A DNA stretch of 64,000 nucleotides from Bog-159 sp050008575 (lineage in GTDB: Bacteria > Acidobacteriota > Terriglobia > Bryobacterales > Bryobacteraceae): the NCBI GenBank assembly GCA_050008575.1, contig JBEKMJ010000004.1, positions 124,001-188,000 on the forward strand, given 5' to 3'. The notes below the pieces were generated by a model. It saw only the letters and a list, made by a program, of their open reading frames with translations. It made no database searches and had not been told where the DNA came from. Positions 18,821 through 28,793 of the stretch are shown here, one piece after another. Numbering within the stretch: the stretch's first letter is position 1; each line of letters opens with the position of its first letter. A program made the position numbers and the translations under genes.

Positions 18821-20874
18821 ATGAGACATCCGCGGAAATCCGCATGGCTGCTCGCCGCGCTTCTGGCAGCGGCTTCGGCGTGTACCACGAAGAAATCGCC
18901 GCAATCCCGGACATCGACCTGGCGGGAATGGATAAGTCCGTGGCGCCCGGCGACGATTTCAACGCATACGCCAATGGCGGATGGATAAAATCGACGCCCA
19001 TCCCCGCGGACAAGTCCGGTTACGGTATCGACGCCATCTTGACCGACGAGACCCGGAAGCGCACCTTGTCCCTGATCCAGGATGCGGCGAAGACCGGCGC
19101 TCCAGCCAGCGCGGATACCCGCAAGGTAGCCGATTTCTACGGCAGTTTCATGGACGAGGCGGCCATCGAGCGAAAAGGCATCGGCCCGCTGAAGCCGCAA
19201 CTGGACGCCTTCGCGGCCATCGCGGACGGTCATGCGCTGGCGCGCGCGATCGGCGGGCAACTGCGCGCGGACGTGGACGCACTGAACAACACCAGCTTCG
19301 AGACCGGGAATCTGTTTGGGATTTGGATCACGCAGGGCCTGGAAGATCCATCGCATACGTACCCCTATCTGCTGCAAGGCGGGCTGGGGATGCCGGACCG
19401 CGAATACTATCTTTCGCAGTCGACGCAGATGGCCCAGATGCGGAAGCAATACCTGGCGCACATAGAAGCCATGTTCAGGCTCGCGGGCTTTACGGATCCG
19501 GCCGACCGCGCCGCGCGAGTATTCGCGCTGGAGACGGCTATGGCGGCGGTGCACGCGACGCGCGTCGAATCTGAGGACGTCCACTCCGCGGTCACCTGGA
19601 AACGAGCGGACCTGCCGTTGAAAGCGCCCGGGATCGATTGGCCGGCGCTGCTCGAAGCCGCCGGATTGAACGAGCCTGCGGTTATCGTCGTGTGGCACGT
19701 CAAGGCCGTCGCGGGTCTCTCCGCGCTGGCCGCCAAAAAGCCGATCGAGGCGTGGAAGGACTGGCTGGCGCTGCACGCCGTCGAAAACGCCGCGGCCTTT
19801 CTCCCCAAGGCATTCGGCGACGAGTATTTCAACTTCTACAGCAAGGCGCTCAGCGGAATCCCGCAAATGCGCCCGCGGTGGCAACGCGGGATCGATTTGA
19901 CGAATGCCGCGTTAGGGGACGCGGTCGGCAGGATATATGTGGAACGCTATTTCCCGGCGGAAACCAAGGCGAAGGCGGAAGCTATGGCGCGCGATCTGGT
20001 GAAGGCGTTCGCCAGGCGTATCGACGCGCTCGCCTGGATGTCGCCCGAAACCAAAGTGAAAGCGAAGGCTAAGTTGGAAACCTTGAAGGTTGGCGTGGGC
20101 TATCCCGACCGGTGGCGCGATTATGCCGGTCTTGAAATCGTCAAGGGAGACGCGCTCGGCAATGCTTACCGCGCCGAATTATTCGAATACCGGCATCAAC
20201 TCGGCAAACTCCGCCAGGCGGTCGATCGAGGCGAGTGGTGGATGACTCCCCAAACGGTGAACGCCGTCAATCTACCGTTGCAGAACGCGCTGAATTTCCC
20301 CGCGGCGATGCTGCAGCCTCCATACTTTGACGGCCGCGCGGACGCGGCCTACAATTACGGGGCGATGGGCGCAACCATTGGCCACGAGATCAGCCACAGC
20401 TTCGACGACCAAGGCAGCCAGTTCGATGCCCAAGGGCGCCTGGCCAACTGGTGGACCAAAGCGGATTTCGAGCATTTCCGGGCAGCGGGCCGGGCGCTGG
20501 CAGCGCAGTTCGACACGTACCGGCCGTTTCCCGATCTGGCGGTGAATGGACAACAGACGCTCAGCGAAAATATCGCCGACCTGGCGGGACTGCTGGTCGC
20601 TTACGGCGCGTACGCGCTGTCTCTAAATGGAAAACCGGACGCGGTCAAAGATGGATTCACCGGCGGTCGACGTTTCTTCATCAGCTTCGGACAAAGCTGG
20701 CGATCGAAGGTGGGCGATGCGGAACTGCGCCGGGAGATCGTCACCGATGGGCATGCTCCCGAACAGTACCGTGCTGAGACGGTCAGGAATCTGGACGCCT
20801 GGTACGCGGCATTTTCGGTGCAACCATCGCAGAAATTGTTTCTGGCGACGGGCAGCCGTGTGCATGTGTGGTGA
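18821..20874 (+). CDS. M13-family zinc metallopeptidase; lipoprotein signal in a different frame (frameshift near 18904)
   Basis: The enzyme frame, ending at 20874, has the neprilysin-type motifs: FPAAMLQPPYF, zinc site GHEISHSFDDQG (HExxH), ENIADLAGL with the third ligand Glu, and the terminal VHVW. This secreted or periplasmic class cleaves peptides. In that frame there is no signal peptide; the first plausible in-frame ATG is 18844. But ATG 18821, one frame away, encodes MRHPRKSAWLLAALLAAASA followed by Cys21 (ASAC lipobox) and TTKKSPQ. Adding one A at CAATCCC (18902-18908) joins SPQ to IPDIDLAGMDKS and gives a normal-sized lipoprotein peptidase of 684 residues. Sequencing error, recent mutation or slippage are all possible. 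Confidence 0.85.
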
Positions 20875-20907
20875 AGAAGATATTTAGCGCCATCCGGCAA
20901 CCGGCTT

Positions 20908-20926
20908 GGCGGCGCATGGCGCCGCC
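20908..20926. repeat. Palindromic repeat word downstream of the M13 gene
   Basis: GGCGGCG-CATGG-CGCCGCC is a perfect seven-base-arm palindrome about 35 bases after the peptidase stop. It matches the last word of the 9.3-9.5 kb array and may act as a terminator stem, although no T-run follows. Confidence 0.6.
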
Positions 20927-21101
20927 CTACATAGGCGTGCAGATTCTGCATTTGTAACAGCGGATTCTGCGCGCGCGTTTACGGTGGTCGCTTCGTCCTA
21001 GCGCACAGAGCCCCAAAAAACGTTGGCGTTGCACGTGCACCTATACCGCAGGCGCCCGGCGCCGTTTTACGAAACTGGCACAAATACAAAGGAGATAGGA
21101 A

Positions 21102-21641
21102 ATGTCCGAATTAAACGCAGTAGTCGCCGTTTATGGCACGCATGTCGAAGCGGAAGAAGCCGTGAAGGAACTTCAACGCGCGGGAATCGACATGCGCACT
21201 TTGTCGATCATTGGCAAGGAGACCCACACCGATGAACACGTTGTGGGTTATTACAATACCGGCGACCGGATGAAGTACTGGGGCAAAATGGGAGCTTTTT
21301 GGGGAGGCTTCTGGGGATTGCTGTTCGGATCGGCCTTCTTTGCCATTCCCGGTCTCGGTCCAATACTCGTGGCCGGCCCAGTGATTGCGTGGATCGTGGG
21401 AGCATTGGAAGGCGCCGTAGCCGTTGGAGGCTTGAGCGCTATCGGTGCGGGGCTCTTTAGCATGGGAATTCCGAAAGATAGTGTCGTTAAGTACGAAATG
21501 GCCCTCAAGACGGACAAGTTCTTGCTGATGGTCCATGGCACGGCCGGTGAGGTCGAAAGAGCCAAGGACATCATCGAAGGCACGCGGCCTCTGAATGTGA
21601 CAATGCACGCACCCGAAGTATTAGCATTGGCGGGGCGGTAA
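21102..21641 (+). CDS. YflT-like general stress protein with glycine-rich membrane-like core
   Basis: A 179-residue protein with AGGAGA seven bases before the ATG. The N-terminus (AVVAVYGTHVEAEEAVKEL) and following DMRTLSIIGKE match the alpha/beta start of the heat-induced stress protein YflT / DUF1269-like group. The middle (about residues 65 to 125) is a Gly/Ala-rich hydrophobic block that could insert in a membrane, followed by a second alpha/beta part (KYEMALKTDKFLLMVHG). It has a distant analogue at 57176. It is the first gene of the long plus-strand run and sits 37 bases before a PRC-barrel gene. Molecular role is unknown. Confidence 0.8.
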   Translation: MSELNAVVAVYGTHVEAEEAVKELQRAGIDMRTLSIIGKETHTDEHVVGYYNTGDRMKYWGKMGAFWGGFWGLLFGSAFFAIPGLGPILVAGPVIAWIVGALEGAVAVGGLSAIGAGLFSMGIPKDSVVKYEMALKTDKFLLMVHGTAGEVERAKDIIEGTRPLNVTMHAPEVLALAGR

Positions 21642-21678
21642 CGCCGGAGCCGGCAAAAACGCCTCTGAGGACAAACAC

Positions 21679-22479
21679 ATGTTGAGAAATACTGCCCATT
21701 TGAAGGGTTTCACGATCCGGGCTACGGACGGCGAGCTTGGCAACGTCGATCAATTATATTTCGACGATAAGACATGGGCGATCCGCTACTTCGTGGTGGA
21801 GACCGGCGGCTGGCTGGGCGGCCGCCGAGTCCTCATCTCGCCCATTGCCGTAGTACAGGCGGACTGGCAGGCCAAGCGTGTGGACGTGGCGCTGACGAAG
21901 AAGCAAGTTGAACACAGCCCTAATGTTGACACGCACCAGCCCATCTCCCGGCAGCACGAGGCCGAATTTTACGGGTATTACGGCTATCCCTATTATTGGG
22001 ACGGTCCCTATTTGTGGGGTCCGGCGTTTTACCCGGCGGGCGTGGCTATCTCGGCAACAGCTTCGCGGGAAGCTTTGGCGGAGAGGGTCGGGAGAGAGTT
22101 GACGGATTCGCATCTGCAGAGCACCGCGGGCGTGACTGGCTACACCATTGAAGCGGCCGACGGTGAAATCGGCCATTTGGACGGGTTCGTGGTGGACGAT
22201 GAAGCTTGGGCTATCCGCTACATCGAGGTGGCCACGCGGAATTGGTGGCCGGGCAAGAAGGTGTTGGTTTCGCCCGCCTGGATCGAACGGGTGAGCTGGG
22301 CGGATTCCAAGGTGTGCGTTGGCCTATCGCGGGAAGCCATTCAAAACGCCCCGGAGTATGCCGAGTCCACGCCGATTACTCGAGAGTATGAGAACCGGCT
22401 GTACTTTCACTACGGCCGGCCGCCATATTGGCTGCACCAAGCCGAGCATGAGCCTTCACTGGCGATGACCGGCGCTTAA
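21679..22479 (+). CDS. Protein with two PRC-barrel domains
   Basis: The 266 residues contain two copies of the same domain: LKGFTIRATDGELGNVDQLY (about residues 8-75) and GYTIEAADGEIGHLDGFVVD (about 155-225). Each goes on to WAIRY and a GRRVLISP or GKKVLVSP strand, the PRC-barrel pattern. Between them lies a Tyr/Trp/Pro-rich linker. PRC barrels occur in photosynthetic reaction centre H subunits and RimM, and as small stress-linked proteins in soil bacteria. The role here is unknown. It follows the stress protein by 37 bases and precedes glgP by 116 bases; together they may lead the energy operon. Confidence 0.88.
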   Translation: MLRNTAHLKGFTIRATDGELGNVDQLYFDDKTWAIRYFVVETGGWLGGRRVLISPIAVVQADWQAKRVDVALTKKQVEHSPNVDTHQPISRQHEAEFYGYYGYPYYWDGPYLWGPAFYPAGVAISATASREALAERVGRELTDSHLQSTAGVTGYTIEAADGEIGHLDGFVVDDEAWAIRYIEVATRNWWPGKKVLVSPAWIERVSWADSKVCVGLSREAIQNAPEYAESTPITREYENRLYFHYGRPPYWLHQAEHEPSLAMTGA

Positions 22480-22595
22480 GACGGGGGCGCTGGCGCCGCG
22501 GCGCGGGGTTCGTCAAATCCTGGGAAGAGTTGCTGCTGTGCATCGACTCGCAGGCGCATGCCGGGCGTGCCGGAGCAGGAGTTTAAGGCAGAGAA

Positions 22596-25145
22596 ATGAT
22601 GAGCGAACAAACCGGTGTCAGCCACCCCACATACCATCTATTGCCCACCGAAATCGAGGGAGTCGATTCCCTGGCGGAACTCGCCTTGGACATGCACTGG
22701 TCGTGGAATCATGCCACAGACGAAGTGTGGCGGCAACTGGATCCCGAACTGTGGGAGATCACGCATAACCCCTGGGTGGTCCTGCAGACGGCCGCCCGCG
22801 ACCGGATCGAACTCGTCCTAGCCGATCCCGCTTTCCGGAAAAGTGTGGATGGTTTGGTCGAAGCCGGACGGCAGGCGGCGCAAGCGCCCGCGTGGTTTCA
22901 GCGGACTCATCCGGAAGCTTCGCTGACCTGTGCCGCGTATTTCAGCATGGAATTCATGCTGAGCGAAGCGCTGCCCATCTACTCGGGCGGGCTGGGCAAT
23001 GTGGCCGGCGACCAACTCAAAGCCGCCAGCGACTTGGGCGTACCTGTTGTTGGCGTGGGACTGCTTTACCAGCAGGGCTACTTCCGCCAGGCGATCGGCA
23101 AAAACGGCGAGCAGCAGGCCCTCTATCCGTATAACGATCCCGGACAGTTGCCGATCACGCCGTTGCGCCAACCAAACGGGGAATGGTTGCGATTGGAGAT
23201 CGCGCTGCCGGGATACTCGGTCTGGTTGCGCGCCTGGCAGGTGAAGGTCGGCAGGGTGAAGCTGTACCTGCTGGACAGCAATGACGCGGCGAATTTTCCG
23301 GCTCGCCGGGGGATTTCGAGCGAGCTCTATGGAGGCGGACCGGAGTTGCGCCTCCAGCAGGAAATGCTCCTTGGAATCGGTGGCTGGCGATTGCTGCGCG
23401 CGCTTGGCCTCGCACCGGAGATCTGCCACTTGAATGAAGGGCACGCGGCGCTCGCCGTCCTGGAACGCGCTCGCAGCTTTGCGCAAGACACAGGGCAATC
23501 CTTCGAAGTCGCATTGGCGGTCACACGCGCGGGCAATCTTTTCACCACTCACACCGCGGTGGCCGCCGGTTTTGACCGTTTCGCTCCCGGGCTGATCGAG
23601 CAATACCTCGGCGGGTATGCCGAAAAGAAGCTCGGCATCGCACTTCACGATTTGCTCGCTCTGGGCCGCCAGAACCCGTCCGACTTGTCGGAGCCGTTCA
23701 ACATGGCGTATCTGGCGATCCGCGGGAGTGGCGCGGTGAATGGGGTGAGCCGCTTGCACGGGGAAGTGAGCCGGCGTCTCTTTCTACCTTTGTTCCCGCG
23801 CTGGCCGGAGGACGAAATCCCGATCGGCCATGTGACTAATGGAGTCCACATGCCCACGTGGGACTCGGCTCCGGCCGACGATCTCTGGACGGAAAGCTGC
23901 AAAAAGGACCGCTGGCTGGGGACCGCTGAAACCCTGGAGCGGGACATTTACAAAGTCTCCGACGCCAGGCTATGGCAATTTCGAACCGCTGCCAGCAAGT
24001 TTCTGGTAGAGTATGCTCGCGAACGATTGTCGCGGGACCTGATGGCCGGAGGCGCGTCCTACGAGGAGACCGAAGCCGCGAAGCGTCTATTCGACCCCAA
24101 CGCCCTGACACTGGGCTTTGCGCGCCGCTTCGCAACCTACAAACGACCGAACTTGCTGCTGCACGACCCGGCGCGCCTGCTTCGAATTCTGACGAATCCT
24201 CAGCGTCCGGTGCAACTCATCATCGCCGGCAAGGCGCATCCGGCGGACCAGGCTGGACAGGACCTGATCCGGGAATGGATGCATTTTATCCGGCAACCCG
24301 AGACGCGCCCGCATGCGATCTTTCTCAGTGACTATGACATGCTCCTGACCGAGCACTTGGTGCAGGGGGTGGATGTCTGGATCAACACGCCGCGACGCCC
24401 CTGGGAGGCTTGCGGGACGAGCGGCATGAAGGTACTGGTCAATGGCGGCCTCAATCTGTCGGAGTTAGACGGCTGGTGGGCGGAAGCCTACACACCTGAA
24501 GTCGGGTGGGCGTTGGGGGACGGCCGGGAGCACGGCGACGATCCGGCTTGGGACGCAAGCGAAGCCGATGCGCTTTACGACCTGTTGGAGCGGGAAGTGA
24601 TCCCCGAGTTTTATGCCCGCGACGGGCAGGCTATCCCCACGGCTTGGGTGGCGCGCATGCGGAAAAGCATGGCGAGATTGACGCCGCACTTTTCCGCGGA
24701 CCGCGCGGTGCGCGAATACGCGGAGCAACACTACCTCCCGGCCGCGGCAACCTACCGTGAGCGTGCTGCCAACCAGGGTGCGGCAGGCGGGCAAATGGTG
24801 AATTGGAAACACTCTCTGGAGAAGCAATGGCCTGCGTTGCGCATCGGTGAAGTAAAGGTCGAAACCGGCGGGGAACAGCGCTTGTTTGAGGTTCAAGTCT
24901 ATCTCCACGAGCTGGACCCAAACGCGGTGCGAGTAGAGCTTTACGCCGACGGCATCGATGGTGACGGCCCTGTCCGGCAGGAGATGGAGCGCATTAGTCA
25001 ACCGCGGAGCGCAGCCGGCGAATACGTCTATCGCGCACAAGTGCCCGCAGCCCGGCCGCGCACGGACTATACGGTACGAGTGATACCGTACTGCCAGGGC
25101 GTCGCGATCCCACTGGAATACGAACGAATCATGTGGCAGCGTTGA
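22596..25145 (+). CDS. glgP: Alpha-glucan (glycogen/maltodextrin) phosphorylase, GT35
   Basis: An 849-residue GT35 enzyme that cleaves alpha-1,4-glucans with phosphate to give glucose-1-phosphate. It belongs to the shorter alpha-glucan phosphorylase branch (TIGR02094 type) with an N-terminal DUF3417-like helical part (LALDMHWSWNHATDEVWRQL). Further marks are AYFSMEFMLSEALPIYSGGL, HLNEGHAAL, FARRFATYKRP and the PLP-binding ACGTSGMKVLVNGG. A C-terminal beta domain of about 110 residues (EVQVYLHELDPNAVRVELYA) extends it. Two adjacent ATGs (22596, 22599) are possible starts. It leads the metabolic part of the cluster; its product needs no ATP for phosphorylation, which fits an energy-saving role. 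Confidence 0.94.
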   Translation: MMSEQTGVSHPTYHLLPTEIEGVDSLAELALDMHWSWNHATDEVWRQLDPELWEITHNPWVVLQTAARDRIELVLADPAFRKSVDGLVEAGRQAAQAPAWFQRTHPEASLTCAAYFSMEFMLSEALPIYSGGLGNVAGDQLKAASDLGVPVVGVGLLYQQGYFRQAIGKNGEQQALYPYNDPGQLPITPLRQPNGEWLRLEIALPGYSVWLRAWQVKVGRVKLYLLDSNDAANFPARRGISSELYGGGPELRLQQEMLLGIGGWRLLRALGLAPEICHLNEGHAALAVLERARSFAQDTGQSFEVALAVTRAGNLFTTHTAVAAGFDRFAPGLIEQYLGGYAEKKLGIALHDLLALGRQNPSDLSEPFNMAYLAIRGSGAVNGVSRLHGEVSRRLFLPLFPRWPEDEIPIGHVTNGVHMPTWDSAPADDLWTESCKKDRWLGTAETLERDIYKVSDARLWQFRTAASKFLVEYARERLSRDLMAGGASYEETEAAKRLFDPNALTLGFARRFATYKRPNLLLHDPARLLRILTNPQRPVQLIIAGKAHPADQAGQDLIREWMHFIRQPETRPHAIFLSDYDMLLTEHLVQGVDVWINTPRRPWEACGTSGMKVLVNGGLNLSELDGWWAEAYTPEVGWALGDGREHGDDPAWDASEADALYDLLEREVIPEFYARDGQAIPTAWVARMRKSMARLTPHFSADRAVREYAEQHYLPAAATYRERAANQGAAGGQMVNWKHSLEKQWPALRIGEVKVETGGEQRLFEVQVYLHELDPNAVRVELYADGIDGDGPVRQEMERISQPRSAAGEYVYRAQVPAARPRTDYTVRVIPYCQGVAIPLEYERIMWQR

Positions 25146-25177
25146 CGCTGCCGGGCACGGTAATGAAAGGTTTGAAT

Positions 25178-27589
25178 ATGACAACTAACGTACTCACGCC
25201 AGAAGTGGTCCACGAGCCACCGGACGTACTCACCCCTGAGCTGCTCCGCAAGATGAATGCCTACTGGCGCGCCGCCAACTATCTTTCGGTCGGCCAGATT
25301 TATCTTTACGACAACCCGCTGCTGAAAGAGCCGCTGAAACTGTCTCACGTGAAGCCTCTGGTGGTGGGGCATTGGGGCACGACGCCGGGCCAGAACTTCA
25401 TCTACGTGCATTTGAACCGGGTGATCAAGAAGTACGATCTGGACATGTTCTACATCGCCGGTCCCGGTCACGGTGGCCCGGCGCTGGTGGGCAATACCTA
25501 CCTCGAAGGCAGCTATAGCGAGATTTATCCGAACATCGGCCAGGACGAGGCGGGGCTAAAGAAGCTGTTCACCCAGTTCTCGTTCCCAGGCGGGATTTCC
25601 AGCCACGTCGCGCCGACCACGCCGGGGTCGATTCACGAAGGCGGCGAGTTGGGTTACTCGCTGAGCCATGCCTTCGGGGCCGCGTTCGACAATCCCGAGC
25701 TGGTCGTCGCATGCGTGGTCGGCGACGGCGAGGCGGAAACCGGACCTTTGGCGACTGCGTGGCAGTCCAACAAGTTCCTGAACCCCATCAGCGACGGAGC
25801 GGTGCTGCCGATCCTGCATCTCAATGGCTACAAGATCAGCAACCCGACCGTCCTGGCGCGGATCGAGCATGAGGAACTGGAGCAGTTTTTCCGCGGCTGC
25901 GGCTGGACGCCCTACTTTGTCGAAGGCGGCGATCCCGAAACGATGCATCGACAGATGGCCGCCACTTTGGAAAGGGCCATTCAGGGTATTCGGGAAATTC
26001 AGGAAAATGCGAGGAAGAAGAACGACACCACCAGACAGCGCTGGCCGATGATCGTGCTGCGATCGCCCAAGGGTTGGACAGGGCCGAAGGTGGTCGACGG
26101 CCTGCAAATCGAGGGTACTTTCCGCGCGCACCAGGTGCCGCTTCTGGTGGACGCGGATCATCCCCAGCATGTCAAACAGCTTGAAAGCTGGATGAAAAGC
26201 TACAAGGCTGAAGAGCTATTCGACGAGCATGGCCGTCTGATCCCGGAATTGGCCGATCTGGCGCCCAAGGGCGACCGGCGCATGGGCGCCAATCCGCACG
26301 CCAACGGCGGCATTCTGCTGCGCGACCTGCGCATGCCGGATTTCCACGACCATGCGGTGAAGGTGCCCTCGCCCGGCGCCGTAGACGGCCAGGATACGCT
26401 CGTGTTGGGTGGGTTTCTGCGCGACGTGACGGAGCTGAATCGGGACAATTTCCGTATCTTCGGTCCGGATGAGACAGTCTCGAATCTGCTGGGCGCGGTT
26501 TTTGAAGTCACCAACCGGCAGTGGGACGCGCGAAAGGTAAAGAACGATGAATTCCTGGCGCCTGCCGGACGTGTGCTGGATTCGATGCTGAGCGAGCATC
26601 AATGCGAGGGTTGGTTGGAGGGATACCTGCTTACCGGGCGGCACGGGCTGTTCAATAGTTATGAGGCCTTCATTCGCATTGTCGACTCCATGTTCAGCCA
26701 GCACGCCAAGTGGCTGAAGGTGACATTGGAACTGCCGTGGCGCCGCAAGATCGCATCGCTAAACTATCTGCTGGCCTCCCATGTCTGGCAGCAGGATCAT
26801 AACGGCTTCACCCACCAGGATCCCGGTTTTCTCGACCACGTGGTCAACAAGAAGGCCGATATCGTGCGCGTTTACCTGCCGCCCGACGCCAATTGTCTGC
26901 TGTCGGTCTTCGATCACTGCCTGCGCAGCCGGCATTACGTCAATGTAGTGGTGGCCGGCAAACACGCGCTCCCGCAATGGCTCACCATGGACGCCGCGGT
27001 AGTGCATTGCACGGAAGGAATTGGTATCTGGCAATGGGCCAGCAACGACCAGGAAGGCGAGCCGGACGTAGTGATGGCCTGCTGCGGCGACACGCCTACG
27101 CTGGAGATTCTGGCCGCCGTTTCCATCCTTCGCGAGCATCTGCCCGATCTGAAGATTCGGGTGGTCAATGTCGTGGATTTGATGAAGCTGCAGTCGAGCA
27201 GCGAGCACCCGCATGGCCTGGACGACACAGACTACGATTCGCTGTTCACCAAAGACAAGCACATCATTTTCGCCTTCCATGGGTACCCTTGGCTGGTTCA
27301 CCGCCTGACCTATCGCCGGACCAACCGCAACCTGCACGTGCGAGGCTACAAGGAAGAGGGCACCATCACGACGGCCTTCGACATGAGGGTCCAGAACGAC
27401 CTGGACCGGTTCCACCTGGTGCAGGACGTGATTGACCGGCTGCCGCATTTGGGCGCGAAAGGGGCATACCTGAAGCAATCGATGCAGGACAAGCTGATCG
27501 AGCACAAGCAGTACATCGACAAGCACGGCGAAGACTTGCCGGAGATCCGTAACTGGAAATGGAAGGGGCCGAATGGAACCGGTAAATGA
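25178..27589 (+). CDS. xfp: Xylulose-5-phosphate / fructose-6-phosphate phosphoketolase
   Basis: The thiamine-diphosphate enzyme splits xylulose-5-phosphate or fructose-6-phosphate with phosphate to acetyl phosphate and a sugar phosphate. ATG 25178 is preceded by AAAGG with a 7-base gap and gives 803 residues, the usual size; GTG 25133 and ATG 25163 are weaker alternatives. Both phosphoketolase signatures are present (EGGELGYSLSHAFGA and VVGDGEAETGPLATAWQ), along with GHWGTTPGQNFIYVHLNR and the C-terminal Gly-rich transketolase-like domain (ELPWRRKIASLNYLL). It lies 32 bases after glgP. Acetyl phosphate could yield ATP through acetate kinase, but no ackA is in the window. Confidence 0.96.
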   Translation: MTTNVLTPEVVHEPPDVLTPELLRKMNAYWRAANYLSVGQIYLYDNPLLKEPLKLSHVKPLVVGHWGTTPGQNFIYVHLNRVIKKYDLDMFYIAGPGHGGPALVGNTYLEGSYSEIYPNIGQDEAGLKKLFTQFSFPGGISSHVAPTTPGSIHEGGELGYSLSHAFGAAFDNPELVVACVVGDGEAETGPLATAWQSNKFLNPISDGAVLPILHLNGYKISNPTVLARIEHEELEQFFRGCGWTPYFVEGGDPETMHRQMAATLERAIQGIREIQENARKKNDTTRQRWPMIVLRSPKGWTGPKVVDGLQIEGTFRAHQVPLLVDADHPQHVKQLESWMKSYKAEELFDEHGRLIPELADLAPKGDRRMGANPHANGGILLRDLRMPDFHDHAVKVPSPGAVDGQDTLVLGGFLRDVTELNRDNFRIFGPDETVSNLLGAVFEVTNRQWDARKVKNDEFLAPAGRVLDSMLSEHQCEGWLEGYLLTGRHGLFNSYEAFIRIVDSMFSQHAKWLKVTLELPWRRKIASLNYLLASHVWQQDHNGFTHQDPGFLDHVVNKKADIVRVYLPPDANCLLSVFDHCLRSRHYVNVVVAGKHALPQWLTMDAAVVHCTEGIGIWQWASNDQEGEPDVVMACCGDTPTLEILAAVSILREHLPDLKIRVVNVVDLMKLQSSSEHPHGLDDTDYDSLFTKDKHIIFAFHGYPWLVHRLTYRRTNRNLHVRGYKEEGTITTAFDMRVQNDLDRFHLVQDVIDRLPHLGAKGAYLKQSMQDKLIEHKQYIDKHGEDLPEIRNWKWKGPNGTGK

Positions 27590-27806
27590 GATTGAGCGTA
27601 CTCACCACCGGCACGGCGGGCCGCATCCGGACGGTCCTAAAGACGGTCCGCGTCCCTACTGGAAACGGGCGCACCGCGATTGGCGTGTCTGGATCGGTCT
27701 GTTTTTCTGTTTAGCGGCCATCATTATCTATGTGCTAAGCGAAGACTTGTCGTTCATGCCTGGCGGCCGGCCGCGGCCGCCGGTGTCAAGCGCCGCCGGA
27801 AAATAA
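27573..27806 (+). CDS. Small single-span membrane protein overlapping xfp
   Basis: Seventy-seven residues with GGAAGGGG six bases before the ATG; the first 17 bases lie inside the 3' end of xfp. The N-terminal third is rich in His, Pro and Gly, then a charged stretch (YWKRAHRDWRVW) precedes one membrane helix (about residues 40-56, IGLFFCLAAIIIYVL) and a short Pro-rich tail. The strong binding site and overlap argue for real translation. No family is recognised. Its position suggests a membrane partner of the phosphoketolase or a part of the ion-pump module. Confidence 0.75.
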   Translation: MEPVNEIERTHHRHGGPHPDGPKDGPRPYWKRAHRDWRVWIGLFFCLAAIIIYVLSEDLSFMPGGRPRPPVSSAAGK

Positions 27807-27815
27807 CGAAGCCAC

Positions 27816-28793
27816 ATGTATCCCTTACGATTCGAACCGATCTATCAGTATCGTCTGTGGGGCGGCCGCCGTCTGGCCAACCTGCTCGCCGCACCGTTGC
27901 CGGGCGCCGGCCCTATCGGCGAAGCGTGGGCACTCAGCGATCGCCCCGACCATCCAAGCCAGGTTGCCAACGGATCGCTCAAGGGGCGGACCATCGGTCA
28001 ATTGATGGAGCAGTGTCCCGTGCAATTGATGGGAAAGCTGGCCGGACGCTTCCGCCGATTCCCGCTACTGCTGAAATTCCTCGACGCACATGAGATGCTG
28101 TCGGTGCAGGTGCATCCCTCGGATGCGCATGCAGACCTGATACCAGCGGGCGAGAGCGCAAAGACCGAGGCGTGGGTGGTGCTCGAGGCGGCCACAGACA
28201 GCCGCATTTACGCGGGCCTGCGGCCAGGCGCCACGGTGGAGAGTCTGCGGCGCGCGCTCGCGAGCGGGACGATGGCGGAGCAGCTCGCGTGCTTTACTCC
28301 GAAGGCCGGCGACGCCGTCTTCATACCGGCGGGGACGGTTCACACGCTGGGTGGCGGCGTGGTGGTGTTCGAGATTCAGCAGAACAGCGACGTGACGTTT
28401 CGTCTGTACGACTGGGCCCGTGTGGACCCCAAGACAGGCCAGCCGCGCACGCTGCAGGTCGATCGGGCACTGGCATGCGTCGACTTCAACGATCGTGCAG
28501 GCGGTCTGGTGACTCCCGTAACGGAATCGGAGACGCCCGTGGAGCGCGCGAGGCTATTTGATTGTGAGCCTTTCCGGTTGTGGCGCGTACGGGGTCGATC
28601 GCCGTTTACCGTCGGCGCCGTGGGTGCGCCGCACGTGCTTGTCTGCATTGAAGGCAACGGGCAGGTGGAGCACGGCGGCGCCACTTTTGACGCTGGAAAG
28701 GGCGACGTATTCCTGTTGCCCGCGGTCCTAGGACCGTGCACTTTTCAGCCGCGGGGCGCAGTGAACGTGCTGGAAATCGAGATACCGGAATGA
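27816..28793 (+). CDS. manA: Mannose-6-phosphate isomerase, class I
   Basis: A 325-residue type I phosphomannose isomerase, of the short bacterial cupin type, interconverting mannose-6-phosphate and fructose-6-phosphate. The zinc ligand motifs are visible: LSVQVHPSD (Gln and His), KTEAWVVL (Glu) and GTVHTLGGG (His), followed by the second cupin half (VGAVGAPHVLVCIEGNGQVEH). It starts nine bases after the small membrane gene and its TGA overlaps the next ATG. With the HAD protein and GH130 phosphorylase that follow, it forms a mannose-processing trio inside the operon. Confidence 0.93.
   Translation: MYPLRFEPIYQYRLWGGRRLANLLAAPLPGAGPIGEAWALSDRPDHPSQVANGSLKGRTIGQLMEQCPVQLMGKLAGRFRRFPLLLKFLDAHEMLSVQVHPSDAHADLIPAGESAKTEAWVVLEAATDSRIYAGLRPGATVESLRRALASGTMAEQLACFTPKAGDAVFIPAGTVHTLGGGVVVFEIQQNSDVTFRLYDWARVDPKTGQPRTLQVDRALACVDFNDRAGGLVTPVTESETPVERARLFDCEPFRLWRVRGRSPFTVGAVGAPHVLVCIEGNGQVEHGGATFDAGKGDVFLLPAVLGPCTFQPRGAVNVLEIEIPE

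Noticed and set aside
21030..21039. Palindrome TGCACGTGCA as operator of the energy cluster
   Set aside because: It is a single ten-base palindrome in GC-rich DNA with no adjoining clear promoter boxes; chance occurrence is plausible.
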